Source: Cryptomeria japonica
Lineage: Eukaryota; Streptophyta; Pinopsida; Cupressales; Cupressaceae
Assembly: GCF_030272615.1 (NCBI RefSeq)
Contig: NC_081412.1
Location: 100,191,796 to 100,255,795, forward strand
DNA: 64,000 nucleotides
Direction: 5' to 3'
Shown piece by piece: positions 43,688 through 56,200 of the stretch. Positions within the stretch are counted from its first letter, which is position 1. Each line of letters begins with the position of its first letter. A program made the position numbers and the translations under genes. The notes below the pieces were generated by a model. That model was given only the letters and a program-made list of their open reading frames with translations. It had not been told where the DNA came from and made no database searches.

Positions 43688-45935
43688 GAACTTATGGATG
43701 ATCTTTGTGAACCTATACGGTCATGTTGTTGCTGCCTAAAAAAGACTCAGTTTTGGACAACTCGATTCCATTTTCTTGTGGTAAGATTTTTTCTGTCGCA
43801 TAAAAAATCGTCAAAAACCGTTAGTGAGAAGTGGCAAAATAGTGCATCTTTCATTCTGCTTGTCGTGGGAACAAACCATCAGTGCGAGCATGTCCGGGTG
43901 GTCGGGTTTATGCTAGGTGTGCCCTTGTCTCTCTCCCCAAGACATCCGATTGTTCCGAGCCACCTCGTAGCAACGTTTTTCCTTGAGCGCTCAAAGCGAA
44001 AAAAATGGTCAAACTTTGACATCGCGTAACTCAGAGACCATGGCACTTATGGATGATCTATTTAAGCCTATGGGGTTGTGTTTTTTCTATCTAAAAAATC
44101 CTCTTAGTTTAGGACAAATAGATCCCATTTTCTTGTGCTGAGATTTTTTCTATCGCATCAAAAACTATCAGTGAGAGGTGGTAAAATAGTGCATCTTTTG
44201 TTTTGGTCATCGTGGGAACAAACCATCAGTGTGAGAACATCTAAGTGGTCGTGTTTATGCTAGTTGTGCCCTTGTCTCACTCCCCAAGACGTCCAATCAT
44301 TCTAAGCCACCTCATAGCAACTTTTTCCCTTGAGCGCTCAAAGTGGAAAAAATGGTCAAAATTTGACGTTGCATAACTCAGAGACCATGGCACTTATGGA
44401 TGATTATTTTGAACCTATGGGGTCATTTTTTTGCTACCTAAAAAATCCTCTCTTAGTTTCGAGCAACTCTATTCCTTTTTCTTGTGGTGATATTTTTTCT
44501 ATCACATCAAAAACCATCAGTGAGAGGTGGCAAAATAGTGCACCTTTCATTTTTCTCGTCGTGGGAATGAACCATCAGTGCAAGCCCACCTCATAGTGAC
44601 GTTTTCCCTTGAGCGCTCAAAGTGGAAAAAATGGTCAAAATTTGATGTTGCATAACTTGGAGACCATGGCACTTATGGATGATTAGTTTGAACCTATGGG
44701 GTCATTTTTTCGTTGCCTAAAAAATCCTCTCTTGGTTTCGAGCAACTCTATTCCTTTTTCTTGTGGTGATATTTTCTATCACATCAAAAACCATCAGTGA
44801 GAGGTGGCAAAATAGTGCATCTTTCATTTTTCTCATCGTGGGAATGAACCAGCAACATGAGCCCACCTTGTAGGGACGTTTTCCCTTGAGTGCTCAAAGT
44901 GGAAAAAATGGTCAAAATTTGATGTTGCATAACTCGGAGACCATGGCACTTATGGATGATTAGTTTGAACCTATGGGGTCATTTTTTTGCTGCCTAAAAA
45001 ATCCTCTCTTGGTTTCAGGCAACTTTATTCCTTTTTCTTGTGGTGATATTTTTTCTATCACATCAAAAACCATTAGTGAGAGGTGGCAAAATAGTGCATC
45101 TTTCATTTTTCTCATCGTGGGAATGAACCGTCAGCGCGAGCCCACCTCGTAGCCACATTTTCCCTTGAGCACTCAAAGTGGAAAAAATGGTCAAAATTTG
45201 ACATTGCATAACTCGAAGACCATGGCACTTATGGACGATTAGTTTGAACCTATGGGATCATTTTTTCGCTGCCTAAAAAATCCTCTCTTGGTTTCAGGCA
45301 ACTCTATTCCTTTTTCTTGTGGTGATATTTTTTCTATCACATCAAAAACCATCAGTGAGAGGTGGCAAAATAGTGCATCTTTCATTTTTCTTGTCGTGGG
45401 AATGAACCGTCAGTGCGAGCCCACCTCGTAGCCATGTTTTCCCTTGAGCGCTCAAAGTGGAAAAAATGGTCAAAATTTGATGTTGCATAACTCGGAGACC
45501 ATGGTACTTATGGACGATTAGTTTGAACCTATGGGGTCATTTTTTCATTGCCTAAAAAATCCTCTCTTGGTTTCGAGCAACTCTATTCCTTTTTCTTGTG
45601 GTGATATTTTTTCTATCACATCAAAAACCATCAGTAAGAGGTGGCAAAATAGTGCATCTTTCATTTTTCTCATCATGGGAATGAACCTTCAGCGCGAGCA
45701 TGTTCGGGTGGCCGGTATTATGCTAGGTGTGCCATTGTCTCTCTCCCCAAGATGTCCAATCGGTCTGAGCTACCTCGTAGCGACGTTTTCCCTTGAGTGC
45801 TCAAAGTGGAAAAAATGGCCAAACTTTGATGTTGCGTAACTTAGAGACCATGGCACTTATGGATGATCTATTTGAACCTATGGGGTCATGTTGTCACTTC
45901 CTAAAAAAGCCTCTCTTGGTTTTGGACTATTCCTA
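43688..45935 (+). repeat. 278/349-bp tandem array in the TIR element
   Basis: Eight starts of the anchor GGCACTTATGGATGAT (or variant) at 43692, 44042, 44389, 44668, 44945, 45224, 45503 and 45852. Spacing is 350, 347, 279, 277, 279, 279 and 349. The long unit has about 70 extra bases beginning CATGTCCGGGTGGTCGGG; the four inner units lack them. All share TTGAGCGCTCAAAG, a palindrome, and GACCATGGCACTTATGG. Short open frames recur with the same period and are not genes. Confidence 0.92.
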
Positions 45936-46254
45936 CTAGCTCTTCAAATCGGGTAATTCAACAATAACTCAAAACTTTCCCAAAACACTTGGAAAAACAA
46001 TTGCATATTTAGATACCCATTTGCAAGTTATTTAACATATGTAAGAAGCAGAATTAGTTATTTATAATCAAATAGTAAAAATTTATAATCAAATGGTACA
46101 AGTTTATTACAAATGTATTTATAATAAAATGGTACAAATTTGGGCTCTCAAAATTTGCAAATCAGCCCCATGGACACTTTCATATATAAAATTTGACATC
46201 TAATATAAACGATCAAGCTCATTGCTATTTATATTTACAAAATTTTGCATATAA

Positions 46255-46440
46255 ATATGCAAATTACAACTCATTTTTTTAATACAAAAATTAGCATCTA
46301 GATATGCACATTACAACTCATTGTTGTTTTTTTATACAAAATTTAGCATCTAGATATGCACATTACAACTCATTGATGTTTTTATATACAAAATTTGGCA
46401 TCTACATATGCACATTACAACTCACATGTATATTACAGCT
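46255..46440 (+). repeat. Short tandem repeat (~66 bp)
   Basis: Three copies of a unit with TATGCACATTACAACTCA and ACAAAATTTAGCATCTA, spacing about 60 to 66 bases, within the TIR element between the long tandem array and the GA tract. No coding function is evident. Confidence 0.7.
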
Positions 46441-46639
46441 CATATGCATGTAGAGCACATCCAAAAAAGAGAAGTTACAACGTTTCACAAAAGATATATA
46501 CAAAATTGTCAAAATTATTCTACCATATTGTAGAATTATTCTTCTAGATCAGATCTAACCCTTAGTGTCTCAAGTATTGCTTCGTGGTTTGATTCATGAA
46601 CTTTTCACAAATCATTGTTAAGAGGTCTACCACGATATT

Positions 46640-46976
46640 TAATCAAATGAATATTTGTTGCAACAAGAAGGTTTGAGTAATGAAGAATATGTTTGTGTCT
46701 CAAAGTTCTCAAACAACCAGGTATTAGAATTTTTGATAAAGTACCTGCATTTTATAGAAGGATAAGTTAATGCCAAAATTAATACAATGACTGCTAAATA
46801 AATGAGTTTAAAAGGTCTCAATACAACTCGACACAACAACGGTACCTTCTAAGCCATGTCCCTATCACAATAATGGATCCTATTGGGTACTCAATACCCT
46901 CTCCATCAACCACTGTAGTAATCTCCTCATATTCTCCCTTTGTCTTTCCTTTGTTTCCTCTCTTGTTCTTTCCCAT
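46640..46976 (-). pseudogene. Possible small minus-strand exon(s) in the TIR element
   Basis: ATG at 46976 (minus) opens a basic peptide, MGKNKRGNKGKTKG, followed by an acidic and hydrophobic part with YPIGSIIVIGTWLRR, stopping at 46818; a second frame to 46639 is hydrophobic. Lys/Gly-rich starts like this occur in nuclear proteins. There is no recognisable domain and the evidence for a real gene is weak. It is reported because it is the only sizeable non-repeat frame on this strand of the element. Confidence 0.2.
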
Positions 46977-47357
46977 TGTCCTACACATAACATCATGATG
47001 ACAATCCACAATCAAATAGAAAAAAAAAAAATGATCATCATTTTGTTATAATCTAAAGTAACAATAATAAAATAACTTCAAAAAAAACTAAAATACAAGA
47101 CAAATCAATCATTTTCAAAGCAAAAAAACAACAAATGATCATGATTTTGTTATAATATAAAGTAACAATGATAAAATAACTTCAAAAACAATCCAATATA
47201 TGATACAAATCAATCATTCCAAAGCAAAAGTGATAAAAGAATATGAAAACCTGAGTGTTAGTGTCCCAAAAAATCATGTGCAAAAGTAGTGGGGCCTTAA
47301 AACAACTTGCAATGCTAGTTTTTAGGCTGTTGGGACTAAAATATATTAAGATTTTCC

Positions 47358-47560
47358 CATAATCTGTATGGGTTATGTAGAGCTAGAAGTTTTGGCCTTA
47401 GTTTTACATAACCCGTACGGGTTATGTAGAACTAGGAAAAGGAGAGGGGGAGAGGGAGAGGGAGAGAGGGTTAAGGAGAGGGGGAGGGGAGGGAGATTGG
47501 GAAAAGGAGAGGGGGAGAGGGAGAGGGAGAGAGAGGGAGATTGGGGAAAGGAGAGGAGGA

Positions 47561-47625
<65 letters not shown>

Positions 47626-47764
47626 GGAAAATGAGAGGGGGAGAGGGAGAGAGAGAGAGGGGGGATGGAGAGAGAGTTAGAGACAAAGAGAGAAGAGGTT
47701 AAGGAGAGGGGGAGGGAGGGAGATTGGGAAAAGGAGAGGGGGAGAGGGAGAGAGAGGGAGATTC

Positions 47765-47814
<50 letters not shown>

Positions 47815-47900
47815 GGAGGGAGATTGGGAAAAGGAGAGAGAGAGAGAGAGAGAGAGAGAGGGTGTAAGAGAGATAATAGGGGATATGAAGAGAGGGAGAT

Positions 47901-47947
<47 letters not shown>

Positions 47948-48012
47948 GGGGATAGGAAGAGATGGAGATTGGGAAAAGGAGAGGGAGAGAGCGAGAGAAA
48001 GAGAGGGGAAGG

Positions 48013-48081
<69 letters not shown>

Positions 48082-48143
48082 GGGGATAGGAAGAGATGGA
48101 GATTGGGAAAAGGAGAGGGAGAGAGGGAGAGAAGGAGAGGGGA

Positions 48144-48208
<65 letters not shown>

Positions 48209-48381
48209 GATAAGGAGAGGGGGATGGATGGAGAGGGAGAGAGAGGGAGATTGGGAAAAGGAGAGGGATAGAGGGAGAGAGAGAGTAGGGGAGAGGTGGT
48301 AAGAGAGAGAATAGGGGATGGGAAGAGAGGGAGAGAATAGGATATTGAAGGGAGAGAGGGAGAGAGAGGGATATTGGGAAA

Positions 48382-48431
<50 letters not shown>

Positions 48432-48710
48432 GAAGAGATACATGCATGTATACAAACATATATCTATATAAATATATGTATATATCTATAGATATGCATA
48501 TATACATACATAAACACATATTATATAGGTATGTCTAAAATATGTGTAGTAAATGCTAAGTTTACAAGCATACATTATTATGTCTTCATAACCCGTACGG
48601 GTTTTGTGAAACAAAAAATAATGGTTTTAGTTCTACATAACCCGTACAAGTTATTTAGAACTGCAATTAGTACTTTTTGTTTTTCAAAACCCGTGCAGGT
48701 TTTGGCTTGG
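47358..48710. repeat. Right subterminal palindromic motifs of the TIR element
   Basis: Five copies of the motif seen at the left end: ATAATCTGTATGGGTTAT (47360), a perfect palindrome around AACCCGTACGGGTT (47406-47427), ATAACCCGTACGGGTTTT (48588), ATAACCCGTACAAGTTAT (48638) and AAAACCCGTGCAGGTTTT (48685). Two lie left and three right of the purine tract. Confidence 0.7.
47432..48430. repeat. 1 kb (GA)n / GAGAGG purine tract
   Basis: Almost one kilobase of plus-strand purines: GA dinucleotide runs of up to about 85 bases separated by imperfect GGGAGATTGGGAAAAGGAG blocks that recur in tandem. The minus strand is correspondingly pyrimidine-only over long stretches. Long frames of Ser/Leu or Arg/Glu repeats here are artefacts. 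Confidence 0.95.
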
Positions 48711-48719
48711 TAATAGGGT

Positions 48720-49576
48720 TGGAAAATGATCCTAAGTCTTGCAAGCCCATTTCCCCCCCTTTTTTGTCCCTTTACATGTTTTTTCATCCTCCAACATGAT
48801 TTCTCAACTTCGTTGTCATTAGGTTTACAAATGATCAAGTGGGTATCTCTAAAATTACTACTAGAATCTCACACATCTTCTTAGTTTTATGACCATATAA
48901 ATTTTTCTATTTTTGGACAACATTAGCATAGTAAACTTTAATTTTTTTTATCAGTGCCTTGATAGTCCTCACAGACATATGTCTACCATTTTTTTAATAT
49001 CTTTTGATATACTCAACCAAATTCAAAATAAATTACATATTCTTTTTCTACACTAGATTATATACACTTTTAAAAAAAAATGTAGTTTTGATTATTTTGA
49101 TGCAAGTTATGCCCAATGTATGAATAGGTACCAAATTTTTAGGATGCGGTCAATTCAAAAAATTATTAAAAAGAAAATACTCAATGGAAAATTACAAAAA
49201 AATACACAACTTCTAGATCTCAATATTACCTATCATCCTACAAAATGGTTTTGAAAAATACTAAATATAACTATATAGTTTGTGCAGTGCACGGAAATAA
49301 CTATGTTATATTTTTCTGAAAAAATCAGGAACCATTTTTCATGCGTGAAAGGTTTGACCCTCTTAATATTATCCAATTTTAAATAAATTTAGTAGTTTAG
49401 AAAATAGATTCATAGTAATATAATTCCTATTGTTTTCTCAACTCCTAGGTTTGAGTGCATGACCTTCAAATATCTCTCTGAAGTTTAGGTTTACCTGTTT
49501 TCAGAAAAAAAAAAAAAAAAAAAAAAAAGTGGCCACTTATACCCCCCTTTTTGTTCACCATATTGGTGCACTTACC
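48720..49576. other. AT-rich right end of the TIR element
   Basis: No motif or gene is visible between the last subterminal palindrome and the terminal repeat, except an A-run of 26 bases at 49503-49528 directly inside the GTGGCCAC box. Confidence 0.5.
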
Positions 49577-49828
49577 CACACACACATATACATACATATA
49601 TTATGTATTGATTTGGTGGAAAATATAGAAAATTGATATTTGATATGTGATTGAATCAGATAACCAAAGAGCGAATGAGGTGTGTGAAGTCTATCTACTT
49701 TTTCTCACTCATTTCTTTTTGTTCCATGCTAATTGATGTGAGTCTACAAAGTAGTAAGTTAAGATTATTTTAGGATTTAGGGAATAATGATTCACAACTC
49801 CCTCTCATTATTCCAACTATTCAACAAT

Positions 49829-49840
49829 TGGTATCAGAGC
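49829..49840 (+). other. Primer-binding site of element E
   Basis: TGGTATCAGAGC, complementary to the 3' end of plant initiator tRNA-Met, two bases after the LTR end at 49826. It fixes the orientation of E as plus and marks the start of its internal region. Confidence 0.85.
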
Positions 49841-49894
49841 TTTGGTTCCTTGTTTTAGCCCAATTGTTTGAGGGAGATCTTGTTGGTTGAATTG

Positions 49895-50640
49895 ATGTCT
49901 TCTGAATTAAGTACTGAAGAAATTTGTATGGATGGAGAATTGCAGATTTCTCTTAAAGATCTTGAGAATATGGAAAGTGAAAACAAAGATTTGAAAGAAA
50001 ATATCAAAGAACCAAATGAATGCATCAGAAAACTGAGGGAACAGATCAACAAGTTTAGAGAAAGATGTAAATAAGTCAACAAGGAATTGAAGAAAGCTCT
50101 AGAAGATAAAAGTAGACTTGGTTTTAAATTTGGTGAATGTTCAATTCGAAGGACTAAAGATAGAGGCAAGATGAAGAAGGTTGAATCTGAAGAAGAAAAC
50201 AAAGGAAAGTAGCCCCAAAATCAAAGAATTTTTGTAAGGAAACCTCTAGTCAGACAACCTAAAGCTCAAAGGTACTATTCATTCCATGGTTATTGTTTCT
50301 CTTGTAATAAGTTTGGACATAAGGATTTAGAATGTAAAAATAGATTGAATCAAAATGTTTTGTGTTTTACTTATAAGAGATTTGGTCATAAGGCTAGTAA
50401 TTACAAAAATCAAATCATATATGGAAAAAATATATTCTTTTATGATTATTTATGGTTATGCAATGATTTGGGCACAAGGCTAGTTAATGTACATTAAGAA
50501 TGACTATAAAAAATTCTAAATAAAGGAATATCAAGTACTTTAATTGTAATAAATTTGGACACATTGCCAGAGTATGCAAAAGCAGGAATATGAAGATAGG
50601 CAATTCAATAAAAAAGAATAAACTGGTAAAGAATCTATTG
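49895..50640 (+). pseudogene. Element E ORF1: coiled-coil and CCHC knuckles
   Basis: ATG at 49895. The first 100 residues are a charged heptad-like helix (LKDLENMESENKDLKE), then a basic linker, then zinc knuckles: CFSCNKFGHKDLEC intact, CFTYKRFGHKASNY with two Cys lost, and YFNCNKFGHIARVC with the first Cys lost. Stops occur at about 50072 and 50210, and frames shift after 50460. The layout is the same as in ORF1 of element C. Such a protein would act like Gag nucleocapsid in binding RNA (inference). No capsid, protease or polymerase follows in the part of E seen here. Confidence 0.65.
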
Positions 50641-50770
50641 ATATAGAAGAGGCGAGGAGTGAAATGAAAAAGATTTAGAGAAAGAAGGAAGTAGATTTGA
50701 CAGAATGTGTTGCTGCATCTGGCTCCAGTGCAGAAATCCCCTCTGGAAACTAGTCAGGAAGCTTTGGCTT

Positions 50771-51691
50771 TGTTGGGATCCAAGAACACTGAGAGGGGGG
50801 GGGGGGTGAATTAGTGTTATGCTAGAATGAACAGTTTTAACCTTTCTAGACCATGCATATATATACCAGTAAATAAATAAACATATAACAAGAAGCAAAT
50901 AAACCATCCACATAAATGAACACCATAACATACATAATTTATACGTGGAAAACCTCAATGAGGAAAAACCACGATGGGATTTGTGACCCACAATATCAGT
51001 TCACTAGCCATATGAAAAGATATTACATAAAAAAGGGGCCTGCACTTGGCACCTGCAGGAAAGCACACTGCCTAGAGCATACTGCTCATCACTAAAGAGC
51101 CTCACTGACTACAAGCTTTCTGCCAAAGTAAATTACTGAAAATGAACTCAAGAATGCATCTGCTATGCCAAATAGAGTTCTGGTTCTAGTTCTGCTCTAT
51201 ACCAGTTCATAAACTTTGAACTTCTACTGATATCTCTTCTCCTCCAAGAATGCTTTCCAAGATATCTATAGATCATTACATGATATAGAATTCTCATACA
51301 AAATGATCTCCATACATATATTTTGCATCATACAGTTTTGCTATATTCTCCTATATCCACATATTTGATCTATCACATCACTTGCTAAAATAACCTAGCA
51401 GGCTGACTTATATACCTATTACAAATGATATGCCTTATGTTGGCTTACAATACATTTACAAAAATGCTAGCCTTGACAATAATAATTACAAAATGATTTA
51501 TGTAAATCCTCCTTGATGTCGGCTTCCAAAGAAGTATTGATGTCGGTTCCGGTGCCGGTGTTGGTGTAGCCCTGAATGCTCCAAAGCCGTTATCTACTGG
51601 TATATGCTTTCTAGTTCCGGTTTATTACTTCATTCATATCTGGTTGCCATCAATGACAAAAAAATGAATCCAATGAGTGTCAATTGCCAAT
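50771..51691 (-). mobile_element. Solo LTR in element E
   Basis: 921 bases from TGTTGGGATCC to TTGCCAATA with exact TSD ggctt at 50766-50770 and 51692-51696. The G-run module (GAGAGGGGGG, 50790-50810) stands near its low-coordinate edge, so the LTR's sense is minus. It has GGGGCCTGCAC and CCTAGAGC blocks shared with LTRs of C, D and the solo LTR at 58291. No internal region remains. Confidence 0.85.
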
Positions 51692-52192
51692 AGGCTTAGG
51701 GGGAGCTATAATGAAGATCCTTTCCCGCCCGTCGAAGAAGTTGATGTTGTTGTCACAAAATGTTGATATGTTGGGTAAATTGATATAATTGAACTCTTGG
51801 TGAAGATTGTGGAAAAAAATATTGCTATGCAGTAGAATGCAAAGATTCAAAAATCGATTGTTCTCATAGGCAGAGTTGTTTAGTAGCTTTTTGGTGATAT
51901 GATGGTTTTGGCGATAAAGCCCTAAATCATTTGCCAAAGTACTTAAGGTTATTTTTGTTCATTTTGTTTTTGATGAATTGGCAATTTGAGGAGAATAAAT
52001 AAGTACTCAAGCAGAATTGATAAGGTATTTACAAATTCTATCTCATGGATTCTAGCAAGTTTGATAGTTGTGAAGATGAATCTTGACCCGAATTCAATAA
52101 ATTTATGAAAGAGTCAATACGAGATGTTTCGATCGGTGCATTTTCATCACTACTAGCTAGGCACTTGGTATGTCTTCAAGATACATACAAGT
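51692..52192 (+). pseudogene. Element E ORF2 fragment
   Basis: Internal sequence of E between two insertions. The plus strand reads PEFNKFMKESIRDVSIGAFS, SLLARHLVCLQDTYK, and continues across element C at 59685 with EYDNVKMKNFEDSLYRENL after one duplication copy is removed. Stops are frequent in the first 300 bases. It is not a polymerase domain. By position it corresponds to the second ORF of the C/E family; the function is unknown. Confidence 0.4.
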
Positions 52193-53298
52193 TGTTAGAA
52201 TCAATGACAGTCCCAAGGACACTAAGAGGGAGGGGTGAGTCATTGTCCAACCATTTAGCAGAATAATTAAACTTATTAAGAACTTTGTATCCCAAAACAG
52301 TGTACTAATAAATAAGAATTAATGCAGCAAATAAGAATAACAGAGACAACATAGAGAACACACCATAACACAAGATATTTAATGAGGAAACCTGGTGTGG
52401 GAAAAACCTTGGTGGGATTTGTGACCCACAATATTCACTCACTGGCCAATGAATAAATATTACTTACAATGAGGGGCCTGCACATGCAGGAAGGCTAGCA
52501 GCCTAGAGCTCACTACTCAACTACAAAACAGAAGTCTCACTGACTTACAAAATGGATTATCAAAATCCAATACAATGTACTACTTTAGATCAGCATCAAC
52601 TATGCTAAGTTCAGTACTAGTTTAAGCTTAGTCTATTACCAAAACCTTCGCTATCAACTATATCACTTTATACAAAATATCATCTATTCTCTCTCTCTCT
52701 CTCTCTTATCTCTATATCATATCCTCTCATCCTCTATCAAAATGACCTATAAGATCTCATACATATATATATGAGACTTTTACAATATGCCATGTCGGCT
52801 TGTACAAAAGATAATTACAATATAAAACAATAAATAAAGTTTATTCCATGTCGGCTTGAGTGTCGGTATGCATTATTACCGCTGCCGGTGAAGTGCTTGT
52901 TGATGTATGTAGAAGTCTATTGTTGGTGTCAGTAACTGCCGGTGGGTTGACAGATGATTTCCAGTTGGTTTCCAGTTGGTTTCCATCAATAACAACATCA
53001 ACTATTCTCATAAGAGTGTAGAATGCCAACAATCTCCCCATTTGGCATTGATGGCAACACTCATGAGAAAAATCCCAAAACTGTTCTAAAAATTGAAGTC
53101 CAAAAAGTTTCCCAAAAAATGTGCTCCCCCTGAGCAAATGATCTCCTTTGAATAAACATTTTTCTCTCCACTACTCCCCTTTTGACATCAATGACAAAGT
53201 TTGTCAAAAATAGTCAAACGAGTGCAAAAATTTCACCTCCAAGTCTATAACCGGTTGGTTACAATTTGAAAGATATCTTCCAAAACCAAATTCAGACT

Positions 53299-56200
53299 CT
53301 ACATAAACCTTTTGTTGTCATTCAAAGTTGCCTTAGTATGTTGGATCATGCTGGTGAGATAATGCATGTGATCTTCCAGTGATCGATCTCCTTGAAGTAA
53401 TGCCTTAGATATTTCTATTCTCTGAGAAATAAGATTGTCCAACTTAGGATCAAGTTTATTTTTAAGTTCTCTGGCATTAGACGTTATCCTTGCCTTTTCT
53501 TTCTCAAGTTTCTCTAATTTTGCTTCAAAACCTACCATTTCTTGCTCAGAAATTGATATGTGGCTAGATGAACCAATTATATTATCAGCTATGTCATCAA
53601 TTTCTTTTTGTGTTTTACCGATCTCCTTGTCTATGTCCTCTGTCAGAAGGTGAGGTTTGCATGTTTCCCTGTATAGCTCTTTGTACTCCAAAATAGTAGA
53701 GTTCAGTGCTAGTAATAATGTATTCAGTTGTTCTGTGCACTTCTTTATGGTGTCATCAAAGAATTTGTTCTTCTCTTTTTCAACTCTATCCTTTATTGTA
53801 TCCTCATTCACTTTATCAATCGTTATTACATTGTCAGCAATAAATTTGGACAATGTGTCTAATTTTCCTAAAGAATCCTTAATATGATCTATGTTACAGT
53901 TTGATGCAATCAATTTAAGAATAGATACAGTGTTATCAATTGCCTTGTAGGCCAATGCATTGCAATCCATTATCTTTTTGATTGAATCCAAAAGTACCTC
54001 TGTAACATTGGTAAGTTTGAATTCACTTGCTGATGTATTGAATGTCTCAACAATTGCCTTTATTACCTTTGTGCTTCCATCAGTTGTAACCATTTACTCA
54101 TGTTTTCCGCTGGTGGATCAGTCTGTGTTTGCATCTCAACTTGCAAGGGTTTCTCAGACTGTTTCGATGTCTCAGTGATTGTCGGTTTCTCTTCCTCAGT
54201 GTGTACCTGTGCCTCAATAGGTTTCTCAGTAAGTTCAACTATTGGTATCTCAGTCTCCGGTGGCCTTGTGACAACATCTATTCCTTCAGTAGGTTTCCCA
54301 GTATCTAATGGTTGCTCTGTTTGGGTTGGTATCTCAACCTCAACAGTCTCTACCGGTCTCTCAGCCATGTGGCCACAGTCAACATTGTCTTCCTTAACCT
54401 CTGCACTATCCTTGTCCACAATAATATTCACTTCCTGAGTATCCATATTCATGGTGAATAGTACCTCAGATTCAAGATTTGTGTCATCATGTGTAACACT
54501 TTCAGTGTCAATAACCAGTGGATCATCTGTATGTACTGGTGCAGTATCCAAAGGTGGTGGTAAAGTGTTAGTGATCTTGATGTTTGGAATACCGCCAATT
54601 TTTCCTTTTCCCTTGTCCTTATTCTTCTAATACACTTTAAATTTCTTGTTTGGTCGGTTCATTTCCTCTTGTTTTTCCTTATCCACAAAAAATATATCCT
54701 AGTTATCAACAATATCATCTACAGTCTCTTTTACTCTTCCTGCCATTAAACTTACTTGTTGGTGTCCACTGGCAAAAATAGATCAGTTAGCCTCAGAGAT
54801 TAATTCATCAATTTCCTCTTTTGAATTTACAGGATGTACAGCTAGAAGTTTTCCAACTTTCAGTTTCTTATCTAATTCCATCATTGCAATCCTTTTTGCT
54901 TCTAATCTCCTATATAGTTCATTGGGTAAGTCATCCACAACTTCAATTAAAACCTTTTTTATATATGTCTAGATGTAAAATAATATTGTTCTCAATGCTT
55001 TCCCTATCAGAATCATTAAATGTGTTATATAGTTGGTGTACATTAGCCAAATTTCCATCATCAATTATCTCATTTAGTAAATCATTCAAAGAAGGAGTAA
55101 TAGGTTGTTGTTTCTTCTTTGGTGTTAATTTCTTTGGTGGTCCCCTTACTGCCTATTATTTCTTCCTCAAAGTCCTTGTTCTCTTAGGTGAAGGAGAGGG
55201 TACCGGTGAAGGTTTTCTCTTCCTCCTTTCAACTCTTTTAAACTTAGTTGCCCTGTCACTTTCAGTTCCAGAAGGTGTGCCAATTGGTGAAATGTGTGCC
55301 TCCGGTTGAAGTCCTTCAAGCTTAGTAGCCGATATGCCACTGATGTTCATTACATTTTCCTTGATTTCCTTCACTTTTTTAGAAGCATCTCTAATATATT
55401 TTTCTCTTTTCTTTCTTTCCTTCAATGTATTTACATCACTTTCAATAGTCTCAGCACTACCAAAAAATTGTTCTGATGGTTCTCTCGGTGCATCTTGTAA
55501 AGCTTTAGCATATGTCTCCAAAATGCTAAGATCTACCTCATATCCCATTTTAGTCACCTAGACAGTCCTAGGGAGTACAAATTCCATCCATGTCTCATCT
55601 CTCTTGATAACAAAACATATCTCTTTGTCATATTTGTCCACTACACTCTGTGGTAGTCTTTCTCTAGTTTTCATTTTATCTTGGAAAGTTTTGAAGTATT
55701 CAATTATGTTGTCATCTCTAGCAGTTCCCATGTCAGTAAAAGCTTCCTGTAATTGTTTTCCTACCGCTATATCATATCCAAAGTCTTTAGGTCCTGTATC
55801 GGGGATTTCCTTAGTGAAATACAATATCAAGCATACCAAAAGATTTCCAAAACGGAATGTCCCTTTCTTATCTCCTTTAAAAATTTTCAAATTGTCAATG
55901 AGTTCATCTTTTAGCCATTCACACACATCTATCATTGCATTGTTGTTAACCATCTCATAAGCACTATCTATACAAAGACTAGAAACTAAATTTAGCCTGT
56001 TAGCATGTGTAGTCTTGTATCTTAATACCATACTTACAAATCTCACATTGATGTCCTTGATATCATTCACTCTTAGTGATCTATTGTCAGATGTTGCTCT
56101 AGTTAGGGTCATCACTTTTTTGTTAGGAATCTTCTTTGTTTTGTCAGGTCTGTTGCCGGTTGAGGGTAAACCAGTTACTACCCTAATTGCTTGCTGGGTT

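Larger units (their letters stand above)
39793..49577. mobile_element. Putative 9.8 kb DNA transposon with TIRs and palindromic subterminal motifs
   Basis: The ends are inverted repeats: GGGTAAGTGCACCAAGATGA at 39793 and the reverse complement of GGGTAAGTGCACCAATATGG ending at 49577 (24 of the first 26 bases agree). GTGGCCAC recurs 31 bases in on the left and 41 on the right. Both flanks read acacacacat (39783-39792 and 49578-49587), fitting a target duplication of 8 to 10 bases, though the flank is a CA repeat and so ambiguous. Such a length suggests a Mutator-like or hAT-like element; no transposase domain was recognised. Inside are a decayed multi-exon gene, two tandem arrays and a purine tract. 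Confidence 0.65.
29925..49826 (+). mobile_element. Left LTR of element E, split by B and the TIR element
   Basis: The LTR is in three pieces: about 29925-30118, 39119-39792 and 49588-49826, together about 1.1 kb. Removing Copia B (TSD tagta) and the TIR element joins them. It starts near TGTCATTGATG and ends TATTCAACA at 49826, followed by the primer-binding site. The first piece has three copies of a 38-base repeat beginning TTGTCATTGATG (29924, 29962, 30000). The left border is an estimate because E's right LTR lies outside the window. Confidence 0.6.

Noticed and set aside
47471-48519. 280-codon Ser/Leu/Pro frame and Arg/Glu frames
   Set aside because: Created by the GA repeat; no non-repeat domain and no start context.
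39793-49577. CACTA or Helitron identity for the TIR element
   Set aside because: Ends do not begin CACTA, the flank fits more than 3 duplicated bases, and inverted terminal repeats argue against a Helitron.
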